A stretch of 64,000 nt of DNA from Odontocerum albicorne. Lineage: Eukaryota; Arthropoda; Insecta; Trichoptera; Odontoceridae. This document shows, piece after piece, positions 43,591 through 54,762 of this stretch. Location of the stretch: positions 17,131,220-17,195,219 of the forward strand of contig OX463859.1 of assembly GCA_949825065.1 (NCBI GenBank). The letters are read 5' to 3'. Under the pieces are notes generated by a model. That model was not told where the DNA came from, ran no database searches, and was given only the letters and a program-made list of their open reading frames with translations. A program made the position numbers and the translations under genes. Each line of letters begins with the position of its first letter. Positions within the stretch are counted from its first letter, which is position 1.

Positions 43591-44136
43591 GGTCTTTCAA
43601 ACTGAGCGGTTTTTTTATTCAATTTTTTTAACTCTTGAATAAAACACACAATTTGCTTTGATTTCTAAAATCTTTTTATTGGTCATTGAAGTATAACGTA
43701 TGATATTTAAATACAAAAACAATATACGCCAAATGTCCAACTCGTGCAGCTCCATAGATGTCCACTCTTTTGTCAAAATTTTCGATGACATTTTGACGTA
43801 ATTGCGGTTCAAACTCACCAATAACACGAATAATTTCGTCCTTCAGCTCAGGAATTGATCGGGAGTCATTCTTATAAACCTGGTTTTCACGTAACCCCAG
43901 AGAAAATAATCCAACGGTGTCAGATCACATGATCTTGGTGGCCAATTAACATCACCTTTCAGGAGATTACAATACATGAAATAATTCTCAATTTGAACGC
44001 GTTGTTGTATTGTAAACACTCCATTTTTATAAATGCCATACGTTACACTTCTCAAATGTCACAAGACCCATGCAAGTTCACGACGCCATCTGTGTTTTAT
44101 CCAAGAATTAAAAAAACCGTTCAATTTGAAAGACCC
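43591..44136 (-). mobile_element. Tc1/IS630-like element, internally deleted
   Basis: Terminal inverted repeats GGTCTTTCAAACTGAGCGG at the left and the complement of GGTCTTTCAAATTGAACGG at the right, both followed inward by a T-rich run. The minus frame (44055-43843) encodes VNWPPRSCDLTPLDYFLWGY followed by VKTRFI, the third-aspartate block of the transposase typical of an arthropod Tc1/mariner/IS630 group. The N-terminal DNA-binding and first catalytic regions are missing, so the element is non-autonomous. Confidence 0.85.
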
Positions 44137-44169
44137 TTTACGAATGTAACATACTTGAACTGAACAGTA

Positions 44170-44490
44170 ACAAAATATTCTAAGATGATGGTCCACAACA
44201 GTACTCTAGCACCAACTTTGATGCATGGAAGTGAAACCTGGTCGTAAAAAGAGGCTGAAAGGAGCAGGATAAGTGCTGAAAAAATTAAGTGCACTATGAA
44301 TAATGCATGGGGTCAAAATGTATGGTAAAATAAAGTTATTATAGATGAATGCGAGCTTATAACAGATGTATTAAGTAAGATCAATGAAGTTCACTCTGAG
44401 ATGGTTTGGGTATGTATAACGAATAAATTAAGAAAGACGAACAAAACTACACAGTCCATATTAAAATGGAAGGCATGTTAGCGTAATACG
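44170..44490 (+). pseudogene. LINE-E C-terminal fragment
   Basis: The + strand reads STLAPTLMHGSETWS, then in places NNAWGQNV, ITDVLSKINEVHSEMVWVC, matching VIPVLMYGSETW...DVLSKIxxxxLKWFGH of a LINE C-terminus. Stops occur after SETWS. Same family as 57530-58060. Confidence 0.65.
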
Positions 44491-44824
44491 ATGAAAAAGA
44501 AGATACATATTTTAAAAATCATTTAACCTGAATTTATTTAGCGAAGCCATAAAACTTATAAACTCATAAAACTTATAAACTTATAAAAATATTATAAACT
44601 CAAAAAAATAAGCACTCTTGGACTGATAAACATAACGAAACAACGTTTTATAAATCATCCCTTTTGTATTCATTGGTTGATTTGAAAATTATTATTTTAT
44701 AGCATTTTAGATCATTACATAAAAGCACAAATGTAATATATTACAAAACATCATCATCATTTACAGCTACTCTCGATCAAAAATGAACAAATGCATCTTC
44801 CGCGTTTTTTTTTACATAATAATG

Positions 44825-45020
44825 ATGACCTCCCTGGGCTAGTTGGTAAGACGCTGGTCTCCCAGTCTGGAGGTTGCTTCTCGTTGTAACCCTTGTTTAA
44901 AAAAAAGATTCCAGTCTGGTTTTCACCTAAAATCTCTTTCATATATTTCTACTTGGTTGAAAAATATTGCCCTATGGCAAAAAGCCCGCCAGGCTGTACA
45001 ACCAAAGTGTGAAACAACAC
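44825..45020 (+). mobile_element. SINE-A copy
   Basis: GATGACCTCCCTGGGCTAGT, TGGTAAGACGCTGGTCTCCC, a B box lost by deletion (GGTTGCTTCTCGTTGTAACC), body CCAGTCTGGTTTTCACC and tail AATATTGCCCTATGGCAAAA, AGCCCGCCAGGCTGTAC. Confidence 0.9.
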
Positions 45021-45027
45021 AATGATG

Positions 45028-45346
45028 CAAGGAAAATGCATCCTTGTTATATTATATTGAATTACACTTTCGTTGTATACAGTACAACCTGATGGGCTTA
45101 TTACAATGTGATTTTCAGATGTTCTTTAACAAGACTACATCCGTGGCCTATTTGGAAAAACTCATGTATCTCAACTCGGAAGTTGTGGGTTCAAATCACT
45201 CTGAAATCAAGATTTACAAAAAAAGCATTCCAGTCTGGTTTTCACTTCAGGCCTCTTTAACATCTTTCTGCTTGGTTGGAAAATATTGCCATATGGCAAA
45301 AAGACCACCAGGTGGTACAACCAAAGTGTGAAAGAACACAATGTTA
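45028..45346 (+). mobile_element. SINE-A tandem unit 1 (inverted tail + sense SINE)
   Basis: A complemented SINE-A tail (ATTACACTTTCGTTGTATAC, AGTACAACCTGATGGGC) runs into a sense copy with head ACATCCGTGGCCTATTTGG, B box GTGGGTTCAAATC, body and tail (GAAAATATTGCCATATGGCA). The unit of about 319 bp recurs directly downstream, including the shared AAGGAAAATGCATCCTTG spacer. Confidence 0.9.
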
Positions 45347-45672
45347 CAAGGAAAATGCATCCTTGTTATATTATATTGAATTACACTTTCGTTGTATACA
45401 GTACAACCTGATGGGCTTATTACAATGTGATTTTAGATATTCTTTAACAAGACTACATCCGTGGCCTATTTGGAAAGACTCATGTCCCTCAGCTTGGAGG
45501 TTGGGGGTTCAAATCCCGCTGAAACCCAGATTAAATAAAAAGGATTCCAGTCTGGTATTCATTTCAGGCCTCTTTAACTTAAACATATTTCTGCTTGGTT
45601 GGAAGATATTGTCACATAGCAATATGCCCGCCTCGTTTTATTGGATATAAGGAAATGGTAATACAATACAAT
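45347..45672 (+). mobile_element. SINE-A tandem unit 2
   Basis: Repeats unit 1 with about 90 percent identity but has a better B box (GGGGTTCAAATCCCGCTG) and ends with GGTAATACAATACAATA. Confidence 0.9.
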
Positions 45673-45674
45673 AA

Positions 45675-46140
45675 AAAAATTATCATATTATCTATCGAAA
45701 ATCCACAATTTAAGGACTAAAACATACTTGAAAAATTTGATTGAAAATTTTTATTAAAAAATGAACCATTGTAAAAATATTGTAGCTTACACCATTATGT
45801 CGGGAGAGAAGCATATTTTTTTGTAAATGCGCGCGCACGTGTTCTGATCTCAACCGTAAATGTAGTGAAATAATTCCATCTGAGATGAGGGATAATGGAC
45901 CATTTAATGCGAATTAATTGCTCACTTTAAGGTGGAATCCTTACCAATAGCAGAAAACATAAAATTCTACAGAAAACGCTAACAGTCGCAGATGTTGTGC
46001 CTAATTGTGCTAAACGAGAGACACTAATGTTTGGGAACCATGACGAGCGAGCTGCGCTTAAATAGGACGACAACATTCAAGCTTTCAATCATACCGTTAT
46101 TACAAATAATAAAAGAATTAAGTAACACATATTTAAATTG
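45675..46140. other. Unannotated DNA
   Basis: No element recognised. A short GCGCGCGCACGTG run lies near 45830. Confidence 0.45.
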
Positions 46141-46144
46141 TATA

Positions 46145-46650
46145 ATACATAATCATTTCACATTTACAGAATGGGTATTGTGGAGAATCTCGACTGCGAG
46201 TGTGATCTGGATGATGAAACTATAGACCATGTATTTCTCGGTTGTCCTCTGTGAGACAGATTTGATTTACTAAAAGCCGTATCACTGCCGCGTCAAGTGA
46301 ATGTTGCGTTTATTCTTTCTTCGTGGAACTTTTCCACGTATAGGTCGATTGTTACATTTTTAAAGCTTTATCAGATGAAACATTAAATTGTCTAGAATTG
46401 TCATTTAAATTGTTTTTTTCTTTTTAGATATGATCGAAGTCATAGGTATCCTTATGCCATCGAACACTAGGCGGAAAAAGTACCTGTGTCGTTCGAGGAG
46501 AGTAGCGCACAGCGCGGGGTTCGAACCGACAACCTTCCGCACGGAAATCCAGTGCGTTACCGCGCGACCATGCACCTCTCTGTTGACTCATATGATTACA
46601 TAATAACTTGAATTTGATGGCACATGTCATCCTAGTTTGGTTGAATTACA
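46145..46650 (+). pseudogene. LINE-K C-terminal fragment interrupted by SINE-C
   Basis: In the frame matching 52015-52230, the + strand reads HLYRMGIVENLDCECDLDDE-like residues, then TIDHVFLGCPL, a stop, and DRFDLLKAVSLP, NVAFILSSWNFSTYRSIVTF. This resembles the C-terminal cysteine/histidine block (RFRIxxSPxCxCG...ETxEHxLFxCP) of R1/jockey-type LINE proteins. SINE-C interrupts the 3' UTR at 46428-46580; on its far side ATGTCATCCTAGTTTGGTTG resumes the homology to 52320. Confidence 0.7.
46428..46580 (-). mobile_element. SINE-C copy
   Basis: Complement of the SINE-C head: GCGCGGGGTTCGAACC, CCTTCCGCACGGAAATCCAG, TGCGTTACCGCGCGACCATG. The 3' part GTCATAGGTATCCTTATG is at its left end. Inserted in LINE-K 3' sequence. 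Confidence 0.85.
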
Positions 46651-46662
46651 TATTAATTGAAA

Positions 46663-46735
46663 AAAATCACATATCAATAAACCCGCCTGGTTATGATATT
46701 GTTTGCAACGAAAATGGAACAGTATACAATAGGCA
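46663..46735 (+). mobile_element. SINE-A tail fragment
   Basis: TATCAATAAACCCGCCTGGT followed by TTGCAACGAAAATGGAACAG and ATACAATA; only the terminal 70 bases. Confidence 0.6.
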
Positions 46736-47135
46736 AAGTGTTTTTTCATTTTTTTTTATTTGACTATCCACTATGCGTTATAGATCGTCACTATAATCCT
46801 GCATGACCCATATTGAGGTAAGAAGATTAAACAGATCTGCACTACATTTTATCTAAGTACATATATTTCGCTTCTTCCATGCCCATACACCTTGTAATGC
46901 ATACTCTCCTATTAAAAAAGGTTTTTACTATTTCCTCTATAAAAAATAGTTTACTTTGGTCGAGCCACGTTTTTGGTCTTCCCAAACATCTCAGACCTTG
47001 TACTATATACTACTCGTTTAAATGGTTGTATATTCTCACAGAAACAATTTTAGCTATAACTGACTCACATTTTATATAAGAAGATCGCTCTGTTATGGTT
47101 TGGGTATGTAGAACGAATAAATGAAGAAAGATTAA

Positions 47136-48221
47136 CCCTTATCTTGGCAAAGTTCAATTTATACAAATATTAACGTTTTTTTTATTTGGTGATTACTTGT
47201 TATATGGTAAGCTATGAAGGAAAATTGAGGAAAAAAAATCACAATTTTTCCTTATAGTTTTTTTTATATGTAACACCCACGTCACATTGCCAAAATATCA
47301 ATTTTTATAAAACACAAAAAGCGCTATAAAATGATTCTATAAGCTGAATTATCAACAAATAAAATGGTTTGAATATTTTTTCTCTACATGTAGTGATATT
47401 TAAAGATTATTTACCCCAATTTTCAAAACGCGCCCACGCTGTCCAGACATGTTGACCCGATTTCGTTTGAAAGCTTGTAGTGTTGTCAATTTTATCAGCA
47501 GATGATACCACTGCCCACAATAGTACATGGTATTTGAATGTGGGACATACAACCAGACTGGGTAAGGATAATCAAGATGCGGAAATTGAGAGAAGACGAG
47601 TCTAAGCCTGGGCTGCATTTGGAAAGCTGTCTTTTATTTTAAAATCTCCAAAATACGCAAGACATCTTTAAAAAATCCGTATTCGACTCCTGTGCCCTTC
47701 CTGTGCTAATATATGGGCTGGGAACATCGGTGCTGAATAAACAGATTATGCATAGCTCATGGTGACGCAGAGGGCCATGGAGAGAAGAATGTTAAATATC
47801 TCTCTGAGAGATAGGAGAACCAATGGATGGATAAGGTAGCAGACCAAAGTAGCTGATGTCGCCGAAAGAGTCGCCATTCAGAAGTGGATCTGGGCGGGAC
47901 ACATTGCCAGATGCACAGATGATAGATGTACCCAGAGAGTGCTGGAGTAGCGCCCAAGACAGGGAAGAAGAAGTGTGGGCCGGGTCAGACACGGTGGTCA
48001 GACTGCATTAGAAGAGTGGCGGAAGCAACTGGAAACGATGTGCCTAGGAAAGAGAGGAATGGAGGAGGAGACGGGAGGTCTATGTTCAACTTTGGACGGA
48101 GACGGGCTGATGATGATGATTTGAATGTGTTGCCATATTTGAAATTACGTTCGAGTTTCTGGATATTTAAAAAAAATCTCTAAATTAGTGTAACACCTGT
48201 GTTACAATGCCATGATAAGGG
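47136..48221. mobile_element. TTAA-flanked piggyBac-type non-autonomous element carrying a LINE fragment
   Basis: The element starts CCCTTATCTTGGCA and ends with the complement of CCCTTATCATGGCA. It is flanked on both sides by TTAA (47132-47135, 48222-48225), the target duplication and CCC start of piggyBac-type elements. Subterminal blocks TGTAACACCCACGTCACATTGC (47269) and TGTAACACCTGTGTTACAATGC (48189) are related direct repeats. No piggyBac transposase is present; the interior is occupied by a LINE-G fragment. Confidence 0.85.
47520..48122 (+). pseudogene. LINE-G C-terminus and 3' end with GAT tail
   Basis: The + strand in shifting frames reads GHTTRLGKDNQDAEIERRR, WAAFGKLSFILKS, FDSCALPVLIYGLGTSVLN, RAMERRMLNISLRDRRTNGW, ADVAERVAIQKWIWAGHIAR and RVLE. 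This is the segment between RT thumb and C-terminus of an RTE/endonuclease-RT type LINE. It ends TTTGGACGGAGACGGGCTGA with TGATGATGAT. A complementary copy of the last 190 bp lies at 40795-40985. It lies wholly inside the TTAA element. Confidence 0.85.
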
Positions 48222-48577
48222 TTAACGAAACAAATATAGAGCGCAAATTTGAGTAGTAGGAGGGATAGAGGAAAACCAAAGAATGCATAATTGAGTCAAG
48301 TGAATGAGATCTTGAAAAAAGAAAAAGTTTCAAAATTGTTTGAAAAATCGTAGGAGCTATAATAAATTAGAATGTGGAATAGGTAAAATATGTGCGTGCA
48401 GATAGGAAAGTCTGGCCCCAGTCTTGACTGCCTACCCCGACAGAGAAATGAGGTGATGATATGTGGCGAGTTTTTGCTATTTCGTTGTCTTAGAAGCTTG
48501 CCAACATTTCGAAGTCGTTCCAACCTTCATCCTTAAGACCGTATTAAGAAAAGATTAAAAAATAGTTAGAACACATT

Positions 48578-48762
48578 ATGCGCCCTCTATGGTCTAGTTG
48601 GTAAGACATATTTATTTCATTCCGGAGTTGCGTTTATAAAAACAGTTTCAGTCTGATTTTCATTCAAGGCCTGTTCAATGTCTTTTTGGTTGGTTTTAAG
48701 AGATTGCTATATGGCAAAAAAAATCACCGCGAGGTTGTGCAATACAATGCACCTACATATTT
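48578..48762 (+). mobile_element. SINE-A copy
   Basis: GCCCTCTATGGTCTAGTTGG, TAAGACAT, a lost B box, body TCAGTCTGATTTTCATTCAA and tail TAAGAGATTGCTATATGGCA, GCGAGGTTGTGCAATACAAT. Confidence 0.8.
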
Positions 48763-49369
48763 AAAATGTTCGAGTAGGAGGTTTATATAATGCGGTCACT
48801 TACGCAGGATCCAGTTACCGAACGTACGTTTACGTTACGGTAGCGAGTGCCCTAGGTAAGCCCGGTTACGCCACCAGTTCACTTTTCATTTAATAATGAT
48901 TTTTAAACATAATTTGAGTATGGAGGTTACAACGCCTATGGAACGTCAGTCTTCTTTTAAACCAACCAAATACGACAATACATTCGAGTTAATGAACTAA
49001 ATTAGTTAAAGATAACATGCTTAGTGACCTTTAGAAAATATCAACTCCGCGTATTCATACATCATTGAAAGGGAAGAACATACAATTCCAAGAATTTACA
49101 ATACTTCATATGGAAAAATCATGATTTTGGTAATCTGGCACATTCTGATGTAAAAAAATACAATATTACAAAGTGTCTGGTGGATAAAGGTGGACGAGGG
49201 ATGAAAAGCTTTTAGATATCTGTACAAAAGCACATGAATGAATAACTAATGCGAACGTCGAGATATGTAACAAAATGACTCTTGGGCAGGGAGAGAGCGA
49301 AGAGTGAGAAGCGCTTGAAAGCCTACACATAAGCATGTGCGTGAATAACTAATGTGAATGTAAAGTGTT
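48763..49369. other. Unannotated DNA with a short local duplication
   Basis: TGAATAACTAATGYGAAYGT occurs twice (about 49235 and 49345), each after an AAGCAYRTG block. No other feature seen. Confidence 0.45.
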
Positions 49370-49565
49370 GGACATGGTTTGAATAAGATTGTTGGTATTA
49401 TGATGCGGTTGAAATTGTGTATCTAATAGCTTTCAATTTAAGCATGGGAATGCAGATTATGAATGTTTCAGTTAAATGTTTCAATCATTAGAACAAATCT
49501 ATGATATTTATGATTAAAGAATCGTGACATGCCTTGTCTAATAAAGTGATTCTCTGTATCCAAAA
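49370..49565 (+). repeat. Dispersed repeat H, copy 2
   Basis: Aligned with 3588-3795: GTTTCAGTTAAATGTT, AATCGTGACATGCCTTGTC and TGATTCTCTGTATCCAAAAA at the end. Confidence 0.5.
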
Positions 49566-50041
49566 AAAGTATTGTCATGCACTTGCATTCAATGTTTCGC
49601 CTCTATAGAAAAACTTTGAAAATTGTTAATGTTATGTTGTAGATAATCATAAAAAGAGTTGTGTGCCTTTTTATTTGTCCCTAAAAACAGACTAGATAAG
49701 ACCATAATGAAAAATTAGGTCACTTCTCACTTTTAAACATCTCTCAAAAATTGTTAACATTAAAAACCTCTTAAAACTTCTAAGCTTTTCTGACCTTTCA
49801 AAACTCTAAAACAGGTTAATTCCATTCCTGAAAAAAAAGCACAAAGTTCAAAGAGCTGAACACACATCAAGTGCTTAAAAGCAAGCAGTCTTTTATTATT
49901 TAAATAACAAAGCGCTCTTAAATTGACGACAACCTCATTGGTCAACTTGGATAAAATTCTACGCGAGGGTTTTGGATTCTGATGACATCAAAAAGAAAAA
50001 GGTTGCTAATCAGGTTTTACATATAAAGTCCTTGAACGCAT

Positions 50042-50268
50042 TTCTTGTATTGTATTATATAACACTTTTATTATCATATATACAGTACATACAATCTGGC
50101 GGGTGTATTGTCATGTGACAATTTCTTTCAACCAACCAGAAATATGTTAAAAGGGCCTGAAGTAATTTTCCGACTGAAATCTTTTAAAAAAAATCCAAGT
50201 TCCAACGGGATTTGAACCCGCAACCTTTGGATTGGAAAACATGCATCTTACCAATTAGACTACGTCTT
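50042..50268 (-). mobile_element. SINE-A copy, full length
   Basis: Complete antisense copy: TTGTATTGTATTATATAACA, TACAATCTGGCGGGTGTATT, CATGTGACAATTTCTTTCAA, AAAAGGGCCTGAAGTAATTT, B box complement GGGATTTGAACCCGCAACC and head ending TTACCAATTAGACTACG. A short repeat of CTTACCAAYTAGA follows the head. Confidence 0.9.
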
Positions 50269-50269
50269 A

Positions 50270-51576
50270 CCAACTAGATATTTCTTGTCGCTTGGAAGAA
50301 AATATCACACGAGAATAAAATTGTACTGTAAAACTTAGTAACAAGACTGCACAGATTGTATAGATTTTCATGTGATTTTGACCACTATTGCATTGTGGTA
50401 AAAAAGTTTTTCTAGCCTAAATGAGTTGACTAAATTGCATGGGTTTGATTTGTTGCGTTGTACATCTTGTACTTTTGTATATGTTGTATAGCACTACTTA
50501 TGTATACGTCCATGTTGAATTTTGGTTTGTTGTTTTTTAACATTTTATATAAAAAAAGATCATTTAACCGTTGTAATAAAATAACATAAAAAAACATTAT
50601 TTATTTAAACGGTCCAATGACTTTTTGTCACAAAAATAACGATCAATATTGACCTGTAGGCAGTTTTATATACTCGTACAATATAAAAAAGATATTCCCA
50701 CGACGAGATGAGTCCAACACAATAAGGAAGCATAGTCCTATAATTTATTTTATTTATCCCGGCAAGGATGACCTCTACTAGTAAGAAGTCATATTCGAAT
50801 CCACACAATGCTAATACTGATTGCCCAATAGAAGTCTTCTTATGCAGGCGTTTTACAGATCATCAGCTATAACTACATCATTGTGGAATAAAATATTTTG
50901 CCTGGTGGGTCTACAAAGAACGTGTAGCTTGATAAATTAGTTCAAAACTATTGAAATCTGAGTAAGTAATAATACTATTGAATACAGTATTGTGAGATCA
51001 ATATTTTTATTCTGTCTGACAAAGTTGTAAGACTCGTCCCTTTCAACAATAAACCACCGCCCCGCCCCGTCCCACTCAGCTTTTGGGATTTTCAGTTTAT
51101 AGTTTATACAAGTTTTGTCTTCTATATGAGCAATGTAATGAAGTCACAGTATAATGCATATTTAACTATATGAGATGAGATAAGTACACTTATATGGGCT
51201 TGTTTAATAAGATAGAATGCGATAGACATAATATGATCGAATATGATTGATCACCATACACGTGATCAAGTATAATTGACAGTTTTCCTGTGGGTGGAAA
51301 ACGCATCTGCATGTATTGACTATTGAGTGCAAACTGTTACACTTCAGCAAGCACACATGATTGAAATAAAAAAAAACAGCTTCAATCACATTAAACTTCC
51401 AAGACGATCGGCAGGTTTTAATATGTTAAAGCCTTTCATTACGCAATTTTTTAAGTATCGCTTTTTTGCGTTGCTTAATAACTGCTATAAAAATTTATGA
51501 GAAGTGAAAAATAAGGTAAAGACAATTAAATGTTATGGTGTAAAATAGTACACGAGTAAAAGCAGTCCAGAAGTTA
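50270..51576. other. Unannotated DNA
   Basis: No element recognised. TACTCGTA at 50671; a C-rich run (CCCGCCCCGTCCC) near 51060. Confidence 0.5.
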
Positions 51577-51646
51577 ATCCGCTAGGAATTGAACCTAGGG
51601 CTCCCGCTTACGTAGCGCGAATTCTAACCGCTAAACCACTGTCGCC
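51577..51646 (-). mobile_element. tRNA-like sequence (tRNA pseudogene or SINE head)
   Basis: On the minus strand the T arm is perfect (CTAGG, loop TTCAATT, CCTAG), the D arm region is tRNA-like (GTGGTTTAGCGGTTAGAAT), and an anticodon stem with one G-G mismatch encloses the loop TACGTAA (CGT at the anticodon position, but A instead of U at position 33). The acceptor ends GGCGACA and GCGGATT do not pair, so a working tRNA is unlikely. Confidence 0.5.
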
Positions 51647-51800
51647 GACAAAAAACGTTTTCAAATAACTAAGCCACAAAATAAAAATTTTCGTGGTTCA
51701 ATATTTATGCGTACAAATAATTGAGACCTATTCGATATGTTGAATAAACCAAAAAAACATGTTTAGTGAATATTTTTTAAATGTATACTGATACATCAAA

Positions 51801-51868
51801 ATATAGACTTACCAGGCCATATATATAGACTTACCAGACCATATAGATAGACTTACCAGGCCATATAT
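51801..51868. repeat. 22-bp tandem repeat, 3 units
   Basis: Three units of TATAGACTTACCAGGCCATA plus TA with single substitutions. Confidence 0.95.
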
Positions 51869-51949
51869 TTTATAAAACAATAACTTGGTTACTCGTACAA
51901 TTATTATAAGTATCTGTGTAACTTTTGCATTATAAGTGACGTATAATAA

Positions 51950-52350
51950 GAATGAATCGGGTGGAAGTGTCAGTCATGTGTGGTTTGCGAACGGGCCACT
52001 GCGTGGTGGCCAGTCATCTTTACAGAATGCGTATTGTGGAGAATCCTGACTGCGATTGTGATCTAGATGATGAAACTATAGAACATATATTTTTCGGTTG
52101 GCTTCTGCGAGACATATTTGATTTACTAAACACCATATCTTTACCATGTCCATTGAATGTTGCATTTCTTCTTTCATCGAGGAATTTTTCCAGTTATAGA
52201 TCGATTGTTATTTTTTTTAAGCTTATTCAGTTGAAACTAAAAATTGTCTACAATTGGCATTTTTTTAAATTAGTTTTATTGTATTGAATCATATAACTGT
52301 TAAGTGATTTTAATGTGGTGGTACAAATCCTAGTTTGGGTAAATTGCCTA
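51950..52350 (+). pseudogene. LINE-K C-terminal fragment, longest frame
   Basis: An open + frame of 111 codons from ATG at 51952: CGLRTGHCVVASHLYRMRIV, ENPDCDCDLDDETIEHIFFG, then FDLLNTISLP and NVAFLLSSRNFSSYRSIVIF. LRTGH...LxRxxIxxxPxCxC...ETxEHxFF is the C-terminal Cys/His block of R1/jockey-type LINE proteins; the Cys expected after EHIFFG is Trp. The frame is intact here, but upstream RT is absent, so this is a truncated copy. It pairs with 46145-46650. Confidence 0.7.
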
Positions 52351-54420
52351 TTTAAAAAAAATATGTTATATCGGAAGTCGGAAGATGGTGATGAAGAAAA
52401 CTATATACTTTCTCCAAAAATTTATTCAGGTGACTTGTTACAATGAACTACATTACTCGTAAGTTTTATAACAGACCTAATTTACAGGATAAAACGTCAA
52501 AATAAACTCGTTCCTAACTTTTGTAATAATTTGAGCATTGGGTACTTAATATACCCACTTTAGTGAAAGAAATATCTTCGTATCTTATTAATTCAGAGTA
52601 TGAGAGCATATGCTACAATTACATTGAACATAATTTATGTAAAGAAAACTTTAAATCGATATTTTCAAGTTCCGTTTATCTCTTAGAGTTACGAGAGTTT
52701 CCAAAAATCAATTAAGATAATTATGAAATGTTTAGTTTTGATTACCTTAAGTGACTAACATTTACAGCGATATATTTCTCAAAATAAAGTTAATGGATTC
52801 TGCTGATAAGAGAGTTAACATCGGTGTGTCTTTTGTGGGCAATATGCGCCCATCTCATTACACAATACTGCACAGATTTGGATATCAATTCGGACATTGG
52901 ATGGACTTCTACTTGACTTTAACTACTTACTATAGTAAAGTAAAGTTATTTTTCTTGCCAGGATAATTTGAGTTCATTTTTATAAATCAGCTCGAAAGCT
53001 CGTCCAAGGGCGTGCGAAAACAGTAACTAAATACTTAAAAGAAAATATTTAAATATAGCATACATGTTTGTGTACAATATTTTTTGGGGAACATTGAATC
53101 GGATTTTTCCAGTTATTTCATTTTATTTATCATGTCAGATCATTTTCGAAATTTTAAGAAAGTAGCAAATAGTTTTATTTTTTTAATAGGAAATCCACCC
53201 TTGCCTACTACTAAACTTAACTGACGTGGTACCTATCGATGGGACAGGATTACATTTTCACTGAAGCTCTGAAGACCCTTTTTTTCGTATCGGGTGGTTG
53301 TGTTTTGTTTTTATGGAGACACTGTTTGTGTGTCTTCACTGAATGGTGTTATTGTTAAAGCTGAAAGAAGGTGCGACGAGCGACGATTTTTGAAATTGTC
53401 GCGGGAAAGTTGTTTTCCCGCCAGAAGGGTTCGCCGCCATTCTACAGAAAGAAGTAAACACTCTCGCTCGAAATTATCGAAGTCTGTTTATTGAGGTACA
53501 TACAGCACGCATATAAATTTCAAACAAAGGTAACAAAAATACGTTTAACGAATCTACCAACTTAATAATAATCAAAGAAATATAAATAATTTATTTTTTT
53601 ATTAATTGGTAAAAATATTATTTATCGATGCACTGGTACTAATTACCCAGTGTGAGAAAAAAAATGGAAAAAAATGTATTCACGGAAAATTATTGCATGT
53701 GTAGCTATTTAGTATGCTGCCAGTTTACATCTCCGTTGACCTGATCTCCAGTGCCGGGCACGCTGGTTGAAAAGGTGAATACACGTCGTCCAGATATATA
53801 ATAAACTAGACAAAATTTAAACAACGTAAAAAGGCGTTTTTCTTAACCGCGTTTAATTGAAACCGCGTTAAAAATATGCGTAAATCGAGGAATGGGTGTA
53901 TATATATTTATTACCAGCGTATGATAAAATGTTTCCAATATAATTATGTAATTCGTTCCACAGAAAAGATATAGTACACACAGAGAACCATAAAACGGTA
54001 AATATCCACATATGAAATCTACCTTATTCTTACAGCCAGTGTTGAAAGGCATTTTTTCCGTTGTTCTATATCAATGTTGATCTTTAATTGCTGCTTTTTT
54101 TATATAATATTTTATATCGAAATATTCATAAAACATAATATTGCTTTATTAGAAAACAGCGCTATACTAATTACAAAAACGCAAAAAAAAATAACCAAAC
54201 GATTTTCCAATTAAAAAGTTTGAAAACAAGACCGTAAAATATAATGGGTTAAAATTACATAGTACAATGTGAAAACAAACTAGTATTAGTCAACAAACGG
54301 TTGTTATTCTTTCTAAACGATGTTTATTTAATATTTAGTTTACCTCTCAACTGCTGCTATTCAGGTAGTATTATTATCTCGGGTGATAGAAGAGTTTTTG
54401 ATGGATATTCAACGGCATGT
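52351..54420. other. Unannotated DNA
   Basis: No element recognised. TACTCGTA at 52454. A GC-richer island at 53290-53500 holds a 66-codon + frame without known motif. Confidence 0.5.
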
Positions 54421-54421
54421 A

Positions 54422-54635
54422 ACGAAAAGGTAACTAAATTTCTGATTTTCAATTTTTTTGTATATTTAAAACAAAAAGGTAACAAATTTTATGAATTCTC
54501 AACCTTTTTGTATTTTTAAAATGAAAAAAAGGAAACTAAATTTCGAAATTCTCATTTTTTTTTTGTTTTTTCAAAACGAAAAGGAAACTAAATTTCTAAA
54601 TTCTCAACTTTTTTGTATTATTAAAACCATCCTTG
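54422..54635. repeat. Degenerate tandem repeat, about 52-56 bp, 4 units
   Basis: Repeated GAAAAGGWAACTAAATTTC followed by ATTCTCAACTTTTTTGTAT and an A-rich end, four times with indels. Confidence 0.8.
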
Positions 54636-54762
54636 TTTTAATATCAACTCGAAAGAAACAAATTTAACCAGAGTTTTTACAAAGAGAATAATAGACGTAG
54701 ATATGATTCCACTAAATATTAGGGATGTGTCGAAAATAAAAAGAGGACAAGAAGAATTTTCA

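Larger units (their letters stand above)
47070..48460 (+). pseudogene. LINE-E C-terminal fragment split by a TTAA element
   Basis: The left part (47080-47131) reads GATCGCTCTGTTATGGTTTG, GGTATGTAGAACGAATAAAT. The right part (48226-48460) continues CGAAACAAATATAGAGCGCA, GAAAGTCTGGCCCC, GACTGCCTACCCCGACAGAG. Joined across the insertion, the order matches the uninterrupted copy at 56680-56780 base for base around the junction. The protein is the GHVxRM...GRPR...WRSxVSAYP tail of LINE-E, with frameshifts. Confidence 0.8.
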
